Shown here in pieces: positions 33,062-44,051 of a stretch of 64,000 nt of DNA. The stretch is taken from assembly GCF_027244095.1 (NCBI RefSeq), contig NC_069662.1, forward strand, positions 10,132,501 through 10,196,500, in the 5' to 3' direction. The DNA is from Hemicordylus capensis (lineage: Eukaryota > Chordata > Lepidosauria > Squamata > Cordylidae). How positions within the stretch are numbered: the stretch's first letter is position 1; each line of letters begins with the position of its first letter. The translations under genes and the position numbers were made by a program. A model generated the notes under the pieces. The model did not search any database and was not told the origin of the DNA. It saw only the letters and a program-made list of their open reading frames with translations.

Positions 33062-36000
33062 TGCAAGGGGGCCTGAACAGAAACTGGCAGTGGGAGGGGC
33101 TGAGGATCTCTGATCTTGAAGTTCTCTTTGGGGAAACCTGCATGTCATATGATGCCCCACACATCACACTGCCAATTAAGGAAGCATGCAGTGATGTCTT
33201 GGTCTATAAGTCAGACAACCCTTTATTTCCTTCTCTTTGTCTTGCTAAGTAACCTGCATGGTTAATCTATGTCTTTATCAGAGAGCAGGTCTCCAAATAA
33301 GCATCCATATAAACAGAAGAAAGTGCTGGGATTTGTACAGGGATTCTAAAAGAGCCCAACTCAGAAACAGTAGGCCAATATTCCAGGGCAGCTGAGAGAG
33401 CGGGGAGTGGGGGCAGGGGAAGAGATGTGAAGGATTTGAGCAGGAGACTTAAAGTACAGTAAGAACATTAAAAAAAACACACAGCCCTGCTGGATCAGGA
33501 CCAAGGCCTATCTAGTCCAGCATCCTGTTTACCACAGTGGCCCACCAGATGCAAGAGATGAGGGAATGCCTTCTCTCCTACTGCTGCTTCCTTGCAACTG
33601 CTATTTAGAGGCACCGTGCCTCTGAGGCTGGAGTTAGCCTATAGCCACCAGACATAGTAAATGTGTATCTGAGAAATATCTTCTGCTTCTCTTATGTACA
33701 ATGCTGTTTTTCAATTATTGAATGGATTATGTTTGGAACAATAACAGTTAAAATCTGTTCCAGTTCAAATGACAAAATCTGACAATAATTAGCCTGGGTA
33801 GCAAATAACCCCTTGAGCATTCAAGAAATGAAAACATTTTGAAATCTTCTGCATTCCTACCTGGTTAAACCTGCTGGGCCACACAAGGGTATCTTCAGAA
33901 ATGGTGAATGCTTTGTCTGGGGGAGCATGTGGGTCTGCTCTTCCAATTCTGACTCGAAGGAAAGACTTGTTTGGGAATGTGATCCAGTTGATAACATCAA
34001 ATCCGCCCACCAATTCTCCATTTTTGTCAAAAGAAACCGTTTCCCCAGCATTATTGTTGAATGCGACTCTTCTCAAGAAGGGAAGGAGCTAAAAACAAGG
34101 AAACAAGAATGGAAAGGAGCTGCAAAAATGATAAGCAAACATAGCTTTTTGGATGATCATCTTTCTTAATAAGTAGTTTATATATTTTTCTCTTCTCGTA
34201 AATTTTATTTACACAATGCATTGTAAATTTTATTTACACAATGCAGGGCGGAGGGATCTGGCATCCCTCTATGCAATGCGTGGCACACACTCCAAGCACT
34301 CGTCTCTGTGATTAAGGGTCAAGAGCACCCTTAACCTCGGCGAAAAGTCAGGTTTATTAAGGGGGTTAGGCAGGAAGGTGATGCTGGTTGTGAGAAAAGC
34401 TTCATCATGTGGCACAAGCAAATGTTTCTTTAAACAGTAAAACTGAGCTGAAATGTCCAGACAGAATTTGACCATTCCATTTGTGGGGTTTCCCGATTAG
34501 AGGTATTTGGGGGAACTTTGAGGGGGCACATGAGATGTCAGTTTTACCAAATGTGCTTCAGATCTTATTCGGAGGCCCTCCTCTGAGTGCCCCTGCCAAA
34601 TGAGGTGAGGCAGGTGGCTACTAGGTAGAAGGACATCTTGGTAGTTGCACCCCATTTATGGAATAGCCCTGCCCCAGGGAGGTTCACCTGGCTTCGTCCT
34701 TTTGTTCCTTTAGACACCAGGTATAAACACCTTTTTGTTCACTTTTAAATTCTGACTTTTAAATGAACTTTTTGGAACGGATTTTAAAAGAATTTCTTTG
34801 TATTACATTTTGTATCAACCGGGAGTGACCCTTTAGTCTGTTATGATTTTGTTTGTGTGTGTGTGAATTTCATGTTTAGTGTTGTGTTGTGAGCACCCAG
34901 GGAACAATTTGTTATGGGGCAATTAAGCAACAAAGTTTATTATTATTATTTATGTTTATTATCATTTCCAATCTCACACAACTCCCATAGAAGGAATGCC
35001 AGAAGCATAGCCTTTAACTCTCTTTGTTTTCAACATGGTGCTACATGATATCACAAAGCATCATCATAATTTCTGCATCCACTCTAGGGAGGAATAATGC
35101 GAGGGGAAATGACCACTGTCAGCGCCTGGAAACAAAAATATGATCTGAAGGGGGTTTAGGGGCTATTTCCCATCCCCATACAATCCCTCCCCCATTTCAA
35201 AACAAAAATTTCAAGACGACTTCAGGCTTTTGGAAAACCTAAAATTGCACAGGCTAGCCATGTGGGGGAAAGGTCACTGGTCTGACTGAACAACTTCTCC
35301 ACTCCTCCTTCCCTCCAAAGCCATGTTTTATTCATCTGTTAACCAACCATACACAGAAAATTAGAACAAAGAATGTACATTAAACAGCTTGCCCAATCTA
35401 ACCCAGATACATCTACATATTGGACTACAAGACATGTGATATTGGGTTATAGTCATTTGGCACAACCAGGGGTGTAGCTATAATTGAGCAGATGTGTTCA
35501 AAGAACCCAGGGTCCCCAGCTCCTGAGGCACTCCCAGCTACACTCCTCCTTATTTTCTTCATTATCTCCCTAACTCCAAAGGTCCACCGGGGAGAGGGGT
35601 GAACACAGTCCTCCTCCCCTAGCAATGCATAGGGGCATATCACTAATAATCCAGTGTGTTCTGGGGCACCAGGGGGTAGGCTGAAAATTGGAACCTTACA
35701 AGGGATCTAGCATTTTGATGCCAAAACTATAGCTTTTTTTATCCAAGCGGGGTGGGTGGGTGGGTGGGATTTCTTGACAACCTAAATGCTGATGTTCCAG
35801 GCGCAGAGGCAGCTGAGCCAGCAGAGCAGTGGCCTGGGTCTGGCCCCACCCGGAGGCCCCTTTGACAACGTCCCATGCATGTCATGTCCTGGGCTGAGGG
35901 CATGCCTGAGCCCTGAAAGAATCCTTTCCCCACCCATGAGCCAGCGCTTGCCTGTCTTTTTCAGGCAGTGTTTGCTCCCTGAAAGCATCTGTTCCCCTTT

Positions 36001-39000
36001 CTCTTCCTCCAGACAGGGCAAGAAAGTGAGAATAGATGCTTTCAGGCAGCAAGTACTGCCTGAAATGTCAGGGAAGCGCTCGCTTGGGCTCTTCAGAGCA
36101 AGAGGTCACACACAAAGGGGGTGTGGCCTCGAGCTCCGAAGATCCCAAGCAAGCGCTTCCCTGTCATTTCAGGACAGGCAAGTGCTGGCTCGGGGCTCTT
36201 AGCAGTCCAGGCGTCGGCAGGGGGAGTTCATTCCGGGCTTGACTGGAGCCTGAGCCACGCCCCCTGGGGGCTTCAGTGGCCCCTACCATTGGTGGCCTGG
36301 GGTCTTTGAACCTGTTTGCACACTGGTGGCTCTGCCCCTAGATGTTCCACCCTAAGCCCTTATGTTCCACCCAGAATGAGTGTGAGTTCTCCTCCTTTCT
36401 GTCCTTAGGAGGTTACCTGCCATGCCTGAAGATTCCAAAGTCTCCATTCCCCTCCATGTATCTCTGTTCTGTGCTTGGAAATGGATGAATGCATGGCATG
36501 CAAAGCATGTGCCACAGCATAGACAGCATTGTAAAGGCTGTAACTGTGGCCAGTCATGTGCATTTCAAATACAGACCTGGGGAGATTCTCCAGTTTCTCC
36601 TCCCCAGTGCAGACTTCTTCAGTCTTCTCATCTGCCTCTGAGCTGGGGAACACACAATTAAATGCCTGTTCCCAGAAATCCTTGAGAAAGCCATCTCCTT
36701 TTTCCTTAGCAGGGGTTCTTATCTGTAGAAAGGTCTGGAATCCTAATATATCCTCTGAGTGAATTGCAAGGGATAAAGCACCATGGAGGAAGTCTAGATC
36801 CGATCCTCTTTGAATGGGAAGCGATGCAAAATCCATCTCGGCTGTCATAATCCACACTTTACCTTTTTCACTCCATTGTTGGCCCTCAAATGCTAACAAC
36901 TGAAAAGCATTTCTCAAATATATTATGGTGTGAATTTCACCATGTAAGACCACTGCATTGGCTCTGCTTTCCATGACTGCATGGGATATTTCAGTGAGCT
37001 CGGCCATCATGTTATCAACCTGTTCGAAAGAATTTATTGCTGTTAATTTCTTAATGAAGTCAAAGCATATACCACTCCGTGAAAACATCAGAAGCATGTT
37101 CTGCAAAAATATCTCAGTGATAGCAGAGTAATCCATCACCCCAATCCATTTCCACCTGAAATGTAGCAGTAGCTGAAGCATTCCCCTTTGTTGACTGGTT
37201 GCATTTGGAAATGTCCAGTGGGAGAAAACAAATTGGGCTTTGTCGTTTGTTTCTGGAGCAGAATTATAGGAGAGCTAAAAAGAGTGAAATGATGGAAGAA
37301 TTGAAGAAAGAAGATAATCATCATCATCATCATCATCATCAAACATAGAGATACAGCAAGACGTATTTGTGAAGAAGAAAAAATTTAGGGTTGAAAAATA
37401 CTTTTCAAATGCACATGACGTTTTTTGAAAACATCAGCCCTAGTCATACACTGAGGAGGTTCCCACGATCCCTGGGAACTGCCAGTTAGCGTTAAGTGGG
37501 AAGAACAGGCTTAGCCTAAGCTTCCCACAGATGAGCACCAGCTGAGCCCGGCATGACCTGCGCAAGTGTGCAGGGAATGCTGGAGAGACTCCTGAGGCGG
37601 GAGGCTGCTTTTAAACTTCCCAGTTGGGGCTCTATTCATGAGTTGCCATGGTGAGGAGCCACATCTGTGGTAACACATGATCCGAAAGCCCGGATTAGTG
37701 GAGCACTCTTTCTGCTAACCTGGGTTTAAGGGATGGTAATTTGAGCGGGTTACCCACTTTGGTGAGACCAGGATCGGCTGTGAGCCCGGTGGTTTTCACC
37801 CGCTGGCGAAATTGGGCTAAGCGCCAGAGCGGGAAAGCAGCGGGAGCTGTAAGAAAACGCTCCCGCCACTCTTAAAGGTACCCCCCCCACCCCAGTGCCA
37901 GACCGCAGTTGGCGCTTCCGTGCACACCCCTACTTCCCGATGAACAGAAAGGAAATTGCCCGAACACCAGAGGCACAAAAGACCAGCTGCTGATTGACAA
38001 AATGATTTTAGAAAACTGCAAGAGAAGAAAAACAAATCTAAATGTTGCATGGATTGACTACAAGAAAGCCTTCGACTCATTGCCTCATACATGGATACTA
38101 AAATGTTTAGAAACAACTGCTGTCAGCAAAAACATTCAGATATTTATTTAAAAAGCAATGAGCATGTGGAGTACACAGTTAACGATCAATGGTGAGACAC
38201 TTGGACAGGTTAGCATTAGAAGAGGCATTTCCCAAGGGGATTCACTATCCCCTCTGTGGTTTGTAATCGCCATTACCCCACTTTCACAAATACTAAACAA
38301 AACAGGCCTCGGATACCAAACATCTAAAACATCAAGTAAAACAAACCATTTGCAATTAATGGACGATTAGAAGTTGTAAGGAACTTCCCAATCAGAAATT
38401 GAATCACTGCTATACACCGTCTGTATATTCAGTAGAAGAAGACTGTATATTCAGTAGAAGAAGAAGATAATAAAGATACTGCAAGACATATTTGCAAAGA
38501 AAAAAATAGGATTGAAAAACACTTTTCTAATGCACATGATGTTGGTTGCAAACATCAACCCTAGTCATTTTGAACTCTCATACAATTATTCTGTGTACAC
38601 AGTACAGTTATTCACATGTTATCAACACTTCCTATTTGTACCATGCATTTGAGAGACCTGTACTAAGGTTCTCTTTTTCAATGAACACAGGTACAGTCAT
38701 TCACAGAAAAATGTATACAAATGTACGGACATATTTACACTCTTGCAACTTAATGGGGCCATGCATATGACCTACTGAGCGTGGATGGGCAGAGGGAAGG
38801 CTTTACACACCTTGCCTTCTCCCCAGATGACCTATCACTGCTTGCGAGGAGCAGGCTCTGCGCTCCTACACAATCAGCCCTGCTCCATGCAGCACAGTGC
38901 AGTGTGGATCTGAAGCCCGGATTCTATTCCCAGCCTCCAGGAATCCCACAATGCACAGTGCATTGAGTGCAGTGCATTGGGTTTCTCCCCCAGGAGATGG

Positions 39001-42000
39001 GCATTCTAGGCATCCTTCTCTGCGACTGTGTGGGTGGCAAGCAGCACAAGTGGTCACACAATCCCTTAGCCTGGGTTAACGGCTGGGCTTCAGTACTGGG
39101 TTGGGTGTTGCGGCAGCACCAAGATCTGCATGGATCCCAGCGGTTCTCACAGCTGCTCGTGGGAACGTGGCTGCTCATGAGAACAGCCTCAGTGTCTGGA
39201 TAGGGCTCAACTGAAATCCATTTCTGTTTAGGTTTTCAGTAAGTTTGATCCAGGGGGATACAGAGTGCTCACAGTTTCTGTGACTGTGATCAAATGTTAG
39301 AGGCACAGTGCTTGGAAATATGCTGATTTCTTTCTTTTAATGCTCATTCTCCAGTAGGGGAGCCATGACTGTCCGAAACAGGGGGAATCTGAGGCACATG
39401 TGGACAGGAGCTGGAAGGTCACTGAGTCCTGAGCCCTCAGTAGATGTTAAAAGTGTGTAATCACATACAGAGGCTCAAACAGGACCGAAGTCTTACCCCT
39501 GACCCATTATTCACAGACAAATGTTGTGCAACTCATGCTTAAGCAGCTTTTGTCTGAAAAGGGAAGCCCCATATCTGTAATGGTGGGCACTTCTCTGATC
39601 ATGAATCTGGATAATCTAACCTCTAAGCAGCAGCTTGCAAAGGTCCAAAGATTGCTCAATGGCTTTCATCGAATAACATAAAACACTCCCTTACCTTCTT
39701 TTCATATCACTTTAAGGGAGCCTAGCCCGCTTTGGGGTGATGGTGTGCTGCAACGGGAGCCGTGTGGCTCGCAGCAGCTAGGCCTCTTAAGTACCCCTCC
39801 CCTTAGGCCAGGTTAAGGGATTCCCTCCGAGCGCTCCGCTAACCCAGACTTCTGGATCGTGTGCCACCATGGCACGGCTCCACACTGTGGCAGCACACGA
39901 GTAGACCCCCGCCGGGAGCCTGCAAGCTCGAGGGTCTATCCAGAATGCCCTGCGCACTTCTGTGAGGCATCCTGGAACTTCCAGAACCACACAGCACCCT
40001 CTCCCCGCAGACCTCATTTTGGTGAGTCTCACTGATTGTGAGATTCGTCTCGGTGACTTAAAAGATAGCTATACCTGTATTTTCCCAAGAGAAAGAGAAC
40101 TCTCAATCGAAGATGACCCACACAACCAGCACCTGCATTTAACAAGAAAGAAGTGTAGGGAACTATGGTACTTTGTACTCTCCTGCATCAGTCTCAACAA
40201 TGTTCATTTTGTTTCTGTGCCTACATTTGTTGTCCCCAAATGTGGTCATTTAAAAAATACTTGATTTATTTTTACAGTCTGACTGGTTACTCCCATTACA
40301 AAAGACCCATGAAGGCAGCCAATGTAGGAAACCAGCCTCAAAAAGATCAAACTTTAATCTTCACTGTGATGTTCATTAAGAGGACATGGAATAAAAATAC
40401 AACAGATATTTATATAGTGCTTTTTAACAAAAGTTCCCGAAGCGGTTTACATAAAGAAATATGGAAGCCACGTTTATAAGCACAAGCACAGAAGAAATGG
40501 TATTACATCTTTCCATGAGTAGGAAAATGAGGATGCTCTCTGCTCCCATATCACAGTCAATGCATATGAAAAATCAAAACCATTTCTTTTATAACTTTTG
40601 CATGTACAGCAGAACATTGGAATTATTTTTCGTGCTCAGGAGTTAGCCTCTAAGCAGCATGCAGATTGTGCTTCTGTATTACAATCACCCTTCTTTCTTT
40701 CTCCAGCTCAATTTTTTAAACTTCCATGTGTCCAACTTACTTGTGGAATCTTGTAGATGTTCAGAATGGCTGCCATTTCCAGACAGATGTTAGTGTAAGG
40801 TCCCCCAATGATGGCCATTTGATTGTTCTGGGCGTCACACACATAGTTAGGGATCAATTTTCCCCATGTGGATAGAAATTCCATAGAGTCTCGGAAGCTC
40901 AATCTCGGACTAAAATAGTTATCAGAGATCTTGAAACCCAGTGTGACATTGGGCAAAAGCTTGGGGTGTTTATTGATCTCCTTGACAGCAAATGCGAAGG
41001 CCAGGATATGCTGGTAGTTTTGAGACACCATCCTGCAATGACATTTTCTTGTTGTGTTACGGTGCATTTCCCCCCCATTCAGAATATGACATTGCATTTC
41101 TGTATAATACGTTTTTGCTGGCCATACTGCACTGAAGATAGACCTCATGCCTCAAATCCAGGGAAGAGTGAAGAAGCATTGGCAGACATATCTAGAAATT
41201 CAACTGATCTGAACACCAGACCAATAAGGCATTTCTTTGGAAGCTAAACACATATGTGCTATGTTCAAAACAAGCATGAAACATTTATGACTCAATGGGA
41301 TTTCAAAAATGGTAGCTTTTTCCATGGAAAATTCCACCTTCGTGATTTGTAGAAAAATCTAAAAAGGCCAATATATTTACATCTGACCCTCAAAACTTGG
41401 GTACTGAAAGCTTCTTTTCTCTAGAGCAGTGGTTCTTCTGGGGACTGCTGGGAATTGTATTTCCACTCTTAATATCATGATGATAGTGAATGAATGAATG
41501 AATGAATGAATGAATGAATAAATAAATAAATGGTATAGGTCCAGAGCAAGCAAAACCACCTTATGACTTGGAATTTCCACTGCTAATTTACCCATTCAAA
41601 TTAGACTTGTGTTTAAATCTAAACGTGTGTTGCTCTCTCGTAAGAATATTAATCTATACTTGCAGAATACAGGCTGTATTTACAACTGTTGCTACTATGA
41701 TGATTACATCTGCTACACCTGCAACAACTATAATACTACGATCACCATCATCACCATCACTACTACAGTGGGGGGCAGGGCTCTTTACCAAAACAAACAC
41801 CTGTTTAAGAATTGTGGCTGACCTGCAAACAGAGTGCCAGTGGAACACATTCTAGTGTGACATGTGAGTTCCAAAATAATTCAGAAGGGGGACTTGTGAA
41901 GGTCGGGGTAGGGAATGAATTTTGACTACCACTCCTTACTCTGAAAATATGCTCCCAAAGGCTGCATTCCCTATAGGAACATATTTTAGAGTGACACAGA

Positions 42001-42552
42001 GGGCTTCTGAGGGAGGGGGAGGTTATGGAAATTCACTCTCCCACCCACATGTATGCCAGCACTGAGTTAATCAGTCCTGTCTGCAGCACCTTTTAACTTG
42101 AGCTTCATTATTCTGCATCTCAGCCACTATCACAAATATATATTCATTCACCACCTAGTAAATAGATACCTATTTAGGGCAGACATTTGCCTGATGATCA
42201 TTTTGTGGAATTTTAGCTTTGATATTGATTTGGATATCTTCATCATTGTAAACCAATCTGAGCATTTGGGGAGAAAGTGGTTTATAAATTTACAAAACAA
42301 ACCAACAATGGTATGGTTAAAATACCCAGTTCCTTACATGATCTCATCAACCAGTTCTTCAGAAGGGTGTCTTCTGTACGTTACTGGATCCGAAAGGCGG
42401 TAGATCAGAGAAATGATACCAGCAATGAGGAGGTCACCTGACTGAAAATAATTATGGTGAACTGGACTAGGGTGACTCATTTTACATTTAACAAGAGGAA
42501 TCTTGCAAAGACTGTCAGGGAGAAGCATTACCAATATTAGACATTCAAGCAT
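19974..42552 (-). CDS. V2R gene B, complete (873 aa predicted)
   Basis: Gene span; coding join in transcription order is 42338-42552, 40741-41032, 36417-37274, 33861-34088, 21224-21350, 19974-20875, totalling 2,622 bp with the TGA stop. The product is a class C GPCR: signal peptide (1-16), Venus-flytrap domain (about 25-515), cysteine-rich linker (about 530-595) and seven helices (about 600-850) with a short tail. All splice sites are GT-AG and the phases agree, so the gene looks whole. It most resembles squamate V2R paralogs; the family signals through Gao and TRPC2 in vomeronasal neurons. Intron 4 is 12.5 kb because it took in a CR1 LINE and a hAT element absent from the same intron of gene C; the other introns are 0.35-3.5 kb. 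Expression cannot be judged from sequence. Confidence 0.93.
21224..21350 (-). CDS. V2R gene B exon 5 (cysteine-rich linker)
   Basis: 127 bp, donor GTAAGA and acceptor AACAG. It encodes [20 protein letters not shown], then FCCYDCLPC and ends SKQI plus a base completed by exon 6. All linker cysteines are present. Near the centre it reads KKERKP where A and C have KKEGKP and KKEGEP. Confidence 0.92.
21802..22184. mobile_element. 3-bp-TSD TIR element, 383 bp, gene B intron 4
   Basis: Flanked by ATG (21799-21801, 22185-22187). The ends are AAGAGATACTCATGATCC and, reversed, TGAGGCGAGTCTCATGATTG. Gene A has the empty site CACATAATGTCTGCAGG at about 712. The left arm forms a hairpin around GGGCTAAGGGAACCTAGCCC. 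Confidence 0.72.
22571..22597. repeat. (AGC)n / (AGT)n array, gene B intron 4
   Basis: Trinucleotide array immediately left of a TIR element. Gene C has a longer version at 51413-51467 and gene A a degenerate one at 1087-1156. Confidence 0.85.
22610..23014. mobile_element. 3-bp-TSD TIR element, 405 bp, gene B intron 4
   Basis: Flanked by TAG (22607-22609, 23015-23017). Ends AGGCTCTTCTCACGATCC and, reversed, TGAGGCAATTCACACGATGG. Right arm carries the GCTAGCCCAATTTCC motif typical of this family. Confidence 0.68.
23390..26243 (-). pseudogene. CR1 ORF2: AP endonuclease plus reverse transcriptase
   Basis: 26243-24951 encodes the apurinic-type endonuclease ([25 protein letters not shown]) and a linker rich in Lys and Arg. 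24997-23390 encodes the reverse transcriptase ([38 protein letters not shown]) and the CR1 C-terminal block ending NGY. The frames differ by one and overlap at 24951-24997, so a single frameshift separates two otherwise open domains. The active-site ADD is intact. Confidence 0.88.
26370..27271 (-). pseudogene. CR1 ORF1 with zinc-finger-like start, coiled coil and SGNH esterase
   Basis: The N-terminus has a CTEC...CARC metal-binding-like pattern, then a heptad-like stretch ([18 protein letters not shown]). The second half shows SGNH-hydrolase blocks: VVGDSIIRG (catalytic Ser), VVVHVGTNG and DGLHLNQDG (catalytic Asp and His). This is the known CR1 ORF1 layout. The frame shifts once near 26.66-26.70 kb: [12 protein letters not shown] is in one frame and EAKFRLIG onward in another. 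All catalytic residues remain visible. Confidence 0.8.
29953..30020. repeat. Compound (AT)n(AG)n microsatellite inside the hAT element
   Basis: About 40 bp of AT followed by about 27 bp of AG. It abuts the SINE piece that follows, so it is probably its expanded tail. Confidence 0.85.
30021..30128 (-). mobile_element. Sauria-type SINE fragment nested in the hAT element
   Basis: Minus-strand sequence GTGGGAGGAGGCAATGGTAA ... GGGCTCTGTGG ... GAGTCGACACCAACT matches the body of the SINE at 11690-11880. The tRNA-like head is missing. Confidence 0.6.
31645..32042. mobile_element. hAT-like element interrupted by a SINE, gene B intron 4
   Basis: Ends CAGGGGCATAGCTATAAC and ACGTCCCTG; 8-bp duplication GCTCCTAA at 31637-31644 and 32043-32050. 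A tRNA-derived SINE (31751-31972) sits inside, so the SINE is the younger insertion. The outer sequence is related to the 167-bp MITE at 6480. Confidence 0.85.
31751..31972 (+). mobile_element. tRNA-derived SINE (GCCCCTGGTGG family)
   Basis: The head has an A box (TGGTGGTGCAGTGAT) and a B box (GTTCGATCC). The tail reads TTGTAAACCGCTTAGAGAGC ... GCGGTATATAAATG, then GCTATT repeats. The tail resembles the 3' end of an L2/CR1-type LINE, its likely source of reverse transcriptase. Confidence 0.85.
32592..32823 (+). mobile_element. tRNA-derived SINE (GTATAGTGGTTAGAG family), gene B intron 4
   Basis: A box CTATAGTGGTTAGAGTG, B box GAGTTCAAATCCC, body GGGTGACTCTGGGCCAGTCA, tail GGGATAAAAAATG with AATC repeats. 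Confidence 0.85.
32824..33061 (+). mobile_element. L2-type LINE 3' end, gene B intron 4
   Basis: Reads GAGGGAAAACCCACCTCTTC ... TGTTAACCGCCCAGAGATGA ... GTACAAATGTGACAGATAG, an L2-type terminal region ending in a GATA array (33025-33061). Confidence 0.6.
33446..33655 (-). mobile_element. CR1 3'-end fragment, gene B intron 4
   Basis: Minus-strand tail region containing CTGGACTAGATAGGCCTTGG and GAGGCACGGTGCCTCTAAAT. The very end of this fragment also survives in gene A at about 3088-3130. Confidence 0.72.
33861..34088 (-). CDS. V2R gene B exon 4
   Basis: 228 bp, phase 0 to 0, acceptor after ACAAGG-type intron end read as TTTTTAG, donor GTAGGA. It starts [14 protein letters not shown] and includes [17 protein letters not shown] and [13 protein letters not shown]. 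Open throughout and almost identical to gene C. Confidence 0.93.
34640..34815 (+). mobile_element. L2-like LINE 3' remnant, gene B intron 3
   Basis: Counterpart of 4527-4730; here the string GCACCCCATTTATGGAATAG and CCCCAGGGAGGTTCACCTGG is closer to the L2 pattern. Confidence 0.5.
35467..35632. mobile_element. hAT-like MITE, gene B copy of the 6480 insertion
   Basis: Same left end CAGGGGTGTAGCTATAATT; the right end is mutated to GCAATGCATAG. Position relative to exon 3 matches gene A. Confidence 0.72.
35799..36340. mobile_element. hAT-like element, gene B copy of the 6812 insertion
   Basis: Target duplication GATGTTCC at 35791-35798 and 36341-36348. Same site and length as in A and C. Confidence 0.82.
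36417..37274 (-). CDS. V2R gene B exon 3
   Basis: 858 bp, 286 codons (residues 170-455), phase 0 at both ends; acceptor TTTTTAG, donor GTAACC. It starts [20 protein letters not shown], keeps the NATS sequon, [23 protein letters not shown] and CTGEEKLE, and ends LQAWQ. Five residues of 286 differ from gene C. Confidence 0.94.
37317..37340. repeat. (ATC)n array, gene B intron 2
   Basis: Eight ATC units close to the exon 3 acceptor. Confidence 0.9.
37452..37838. mobile_element. TCTCACGATC-family element, right end lost, gene B intron 2
   Basis: Same left end as 8503. It runs to GGCTAAGCGCCAGAGCGGGA where another repeat containing the LINE piece takes over. The gene C counterpart is about 60418-60795. 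Confidence 0.5.
37921..38400 (+). mobile_element. R4/Dong-like LINE reverse transcriptase fragment, gene B intron 2
   Basis: One frame encodes [36 protein letters not shown], then after a [28 protein letters not shown] and LMDD followed by TAG. This is the R4/Dong-type reverse transcriptase core, with LMDD for the active-site Y/FxDD. Both stops recur in gene C, so the fragment was dead before duplication. Gene A lacks it. Confidence 0.75.
39711..40052. mobile_element. TCTCACGATC-family element, gene B intron 2
   Basis: Right end reversed CCGAGACGAATCTCACAATC; left arm GGAGCCTAGCCCGCTTTGG. Internally about 100 bp shorter than the gene C copy. Gene A lacks it. Confidence 0.55.
40741..41032 (-). 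CDS. V2R gene B exon 2
   Basis: 292 bp, acceptor CATTGCAG, donor GTAAGT. It encodes residues 72-169: [61 protein letters not shown] and YKIPQ. The frame is open and joins exons 1 and 3 in phase. Confidence 0.93.
41487..41531. repeat. (GAAT)n(AAAT)n array, gene B intron 1
   Basis: About 45 bp of tetranucleotide repeat; gene A has an AATC array at 11497-11522 in the matching place. Confidence 0.85.
42338..42552 (-). CDS. V2R gene B exon 1 (signal peptide)
   Basis: ATG at 42550-42552. It encodes [16 protein letters not shown], a signal peptide probably cleaved near Cys16, then [20 protein letters not shown] with the conserved Cys23 (codon 42484-42486), [13 protein letters not shown] and [11 protein letters not shown]; donor GTAAGG. 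215 bp, canonical for the family. Confidence 0.92.
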
Positions 42553-42627
42553 CTTTCATAAAAATCTTTGCCTTAGTCATGAAATCACCTCTTAGTACAT
42601 CCAGTCTGAATTCAGGTGTACTTGACT

Positions 42628-42821
42628 AGGAACATAGAAAGCACCTTTATACTGAGTCAGACTCTTAGTCCATCTAGCACAGTACCATGTACACTGAACT
42701 GGCAGCGGCTCTCCAAGGTTTCACAAATAATTCTTTCCCAGCTATACCTAGAGCTGCCAGAGATTGAACCTGGAGCCTTCTCCACATGCAAAGCAGATGC
42801 TCTACTACTGAGCTAGGATCT
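42628..42821 (-). mobile_element. tRNA-derived SINE directly upstream of gene B exon 1
   Basis: Same insertion as at 12796, with A box TAGCTCAGTAGTAG and B box GGTTCAATCTC, about 75 bp upstream of the ATG of gene B. Confidence 0.8.
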
Positions 42822-44051
42822 CATACCCAAAGCAGCATAAGCGGTTATGTTCTGCACAGGGACCATGAGCCAAACAACTAAATACAAAAGATACTTGATA
42901 TAATATAATGCCTGTCCTGAAAGTTTTCTCACTTGGCTGATTTCTAACCTAGAGACAATATCAGGTACTAATGAGAAGACTGTTGAAACCCTTTCTGCAT
43001 TTACCTCCAGTTCTGAATGGAATAGGCTATATTTGTGTCCATCCTAAAGTCTTGATTCATTGTTTAGCAGCGGCCACTGCTACTCCCTTGGGAACTGGAG
43101 AAGAAGAAGAAGCAATCAATCTGAAATTGGTAGTTTCAGGAAATATATAATTACCTTTGCAGAATTACAGGTTGTCCATGGTATAGCACCAGGAAACACA
43201 TTTGGTTTATGTTCAGTATACATCTGCTCCATGAAGAGCAGAAGTATCTTTTGTTTCTCTGCAGTGGGACATCAAGAGAGGCTGTACCACAAAAGATAAA
43301 ACAGTTTCTGAGCTCTCTCTCTCACACACACACTTTTGCAGTTTGGTTGGGTACTCTTGCAAAATTGTGCTACCCTAGTGGAAGAGGAATTACTTAATGC
43401 AAGCTGTGCAATGAATTATTTATCTGCATATATATATGGACTTGTGCAAGAAGTTGTACCAGTTGCTAGGGATGTGCACAGAACTGTTTTTGCCAGTTCG
43501 GTTTGAATTCAAACAGAATTCGAACTGACTTAGCCCAGTCCAGTTCTGCTACTAGTTGAACGGAACCCAGTCTGGCTTGATCACTGGACCAGATTGAACA
43601 AGTTCACAGACCAGTTCAGGGGCTACTGGTAAAGGGGTATCTGGTGAGGATACCCCTTTACCAGTAAAGGGGCAGGGCAGCTTTCCTAGGTCTAGAGGAT
43701 GTGGGAGGGGAGTCAGGTAAATTTATAAAGAAGGATCAGTTGCGGGGAAGTTGCAGGCACCCCCACTAGCCTATGCCAGAGTAGCCTGGGACGCCACCGG
43801 CCCAATTCAAGCTTTCTGCAGCCTATTTTAGAGACCTCCGCAACCTGCATGGAGGTCTCTAAAATGGTCCAGAGAAGGCCTGAACCAGGCCAGAGAATCA
43901 GATTCAAATTGACCCAGCCCAATCCAGTTCTGGGTGTACTGAACCTGGGTGTACGGAACCTGGTTAGGCTTGACCTCTGGACCAGTATGAATCAATCTTT
44001 GAAGCAGTTTGGGAGGCTACTAGTAAAGGGGAATCCGGTGAGGATACCCCT

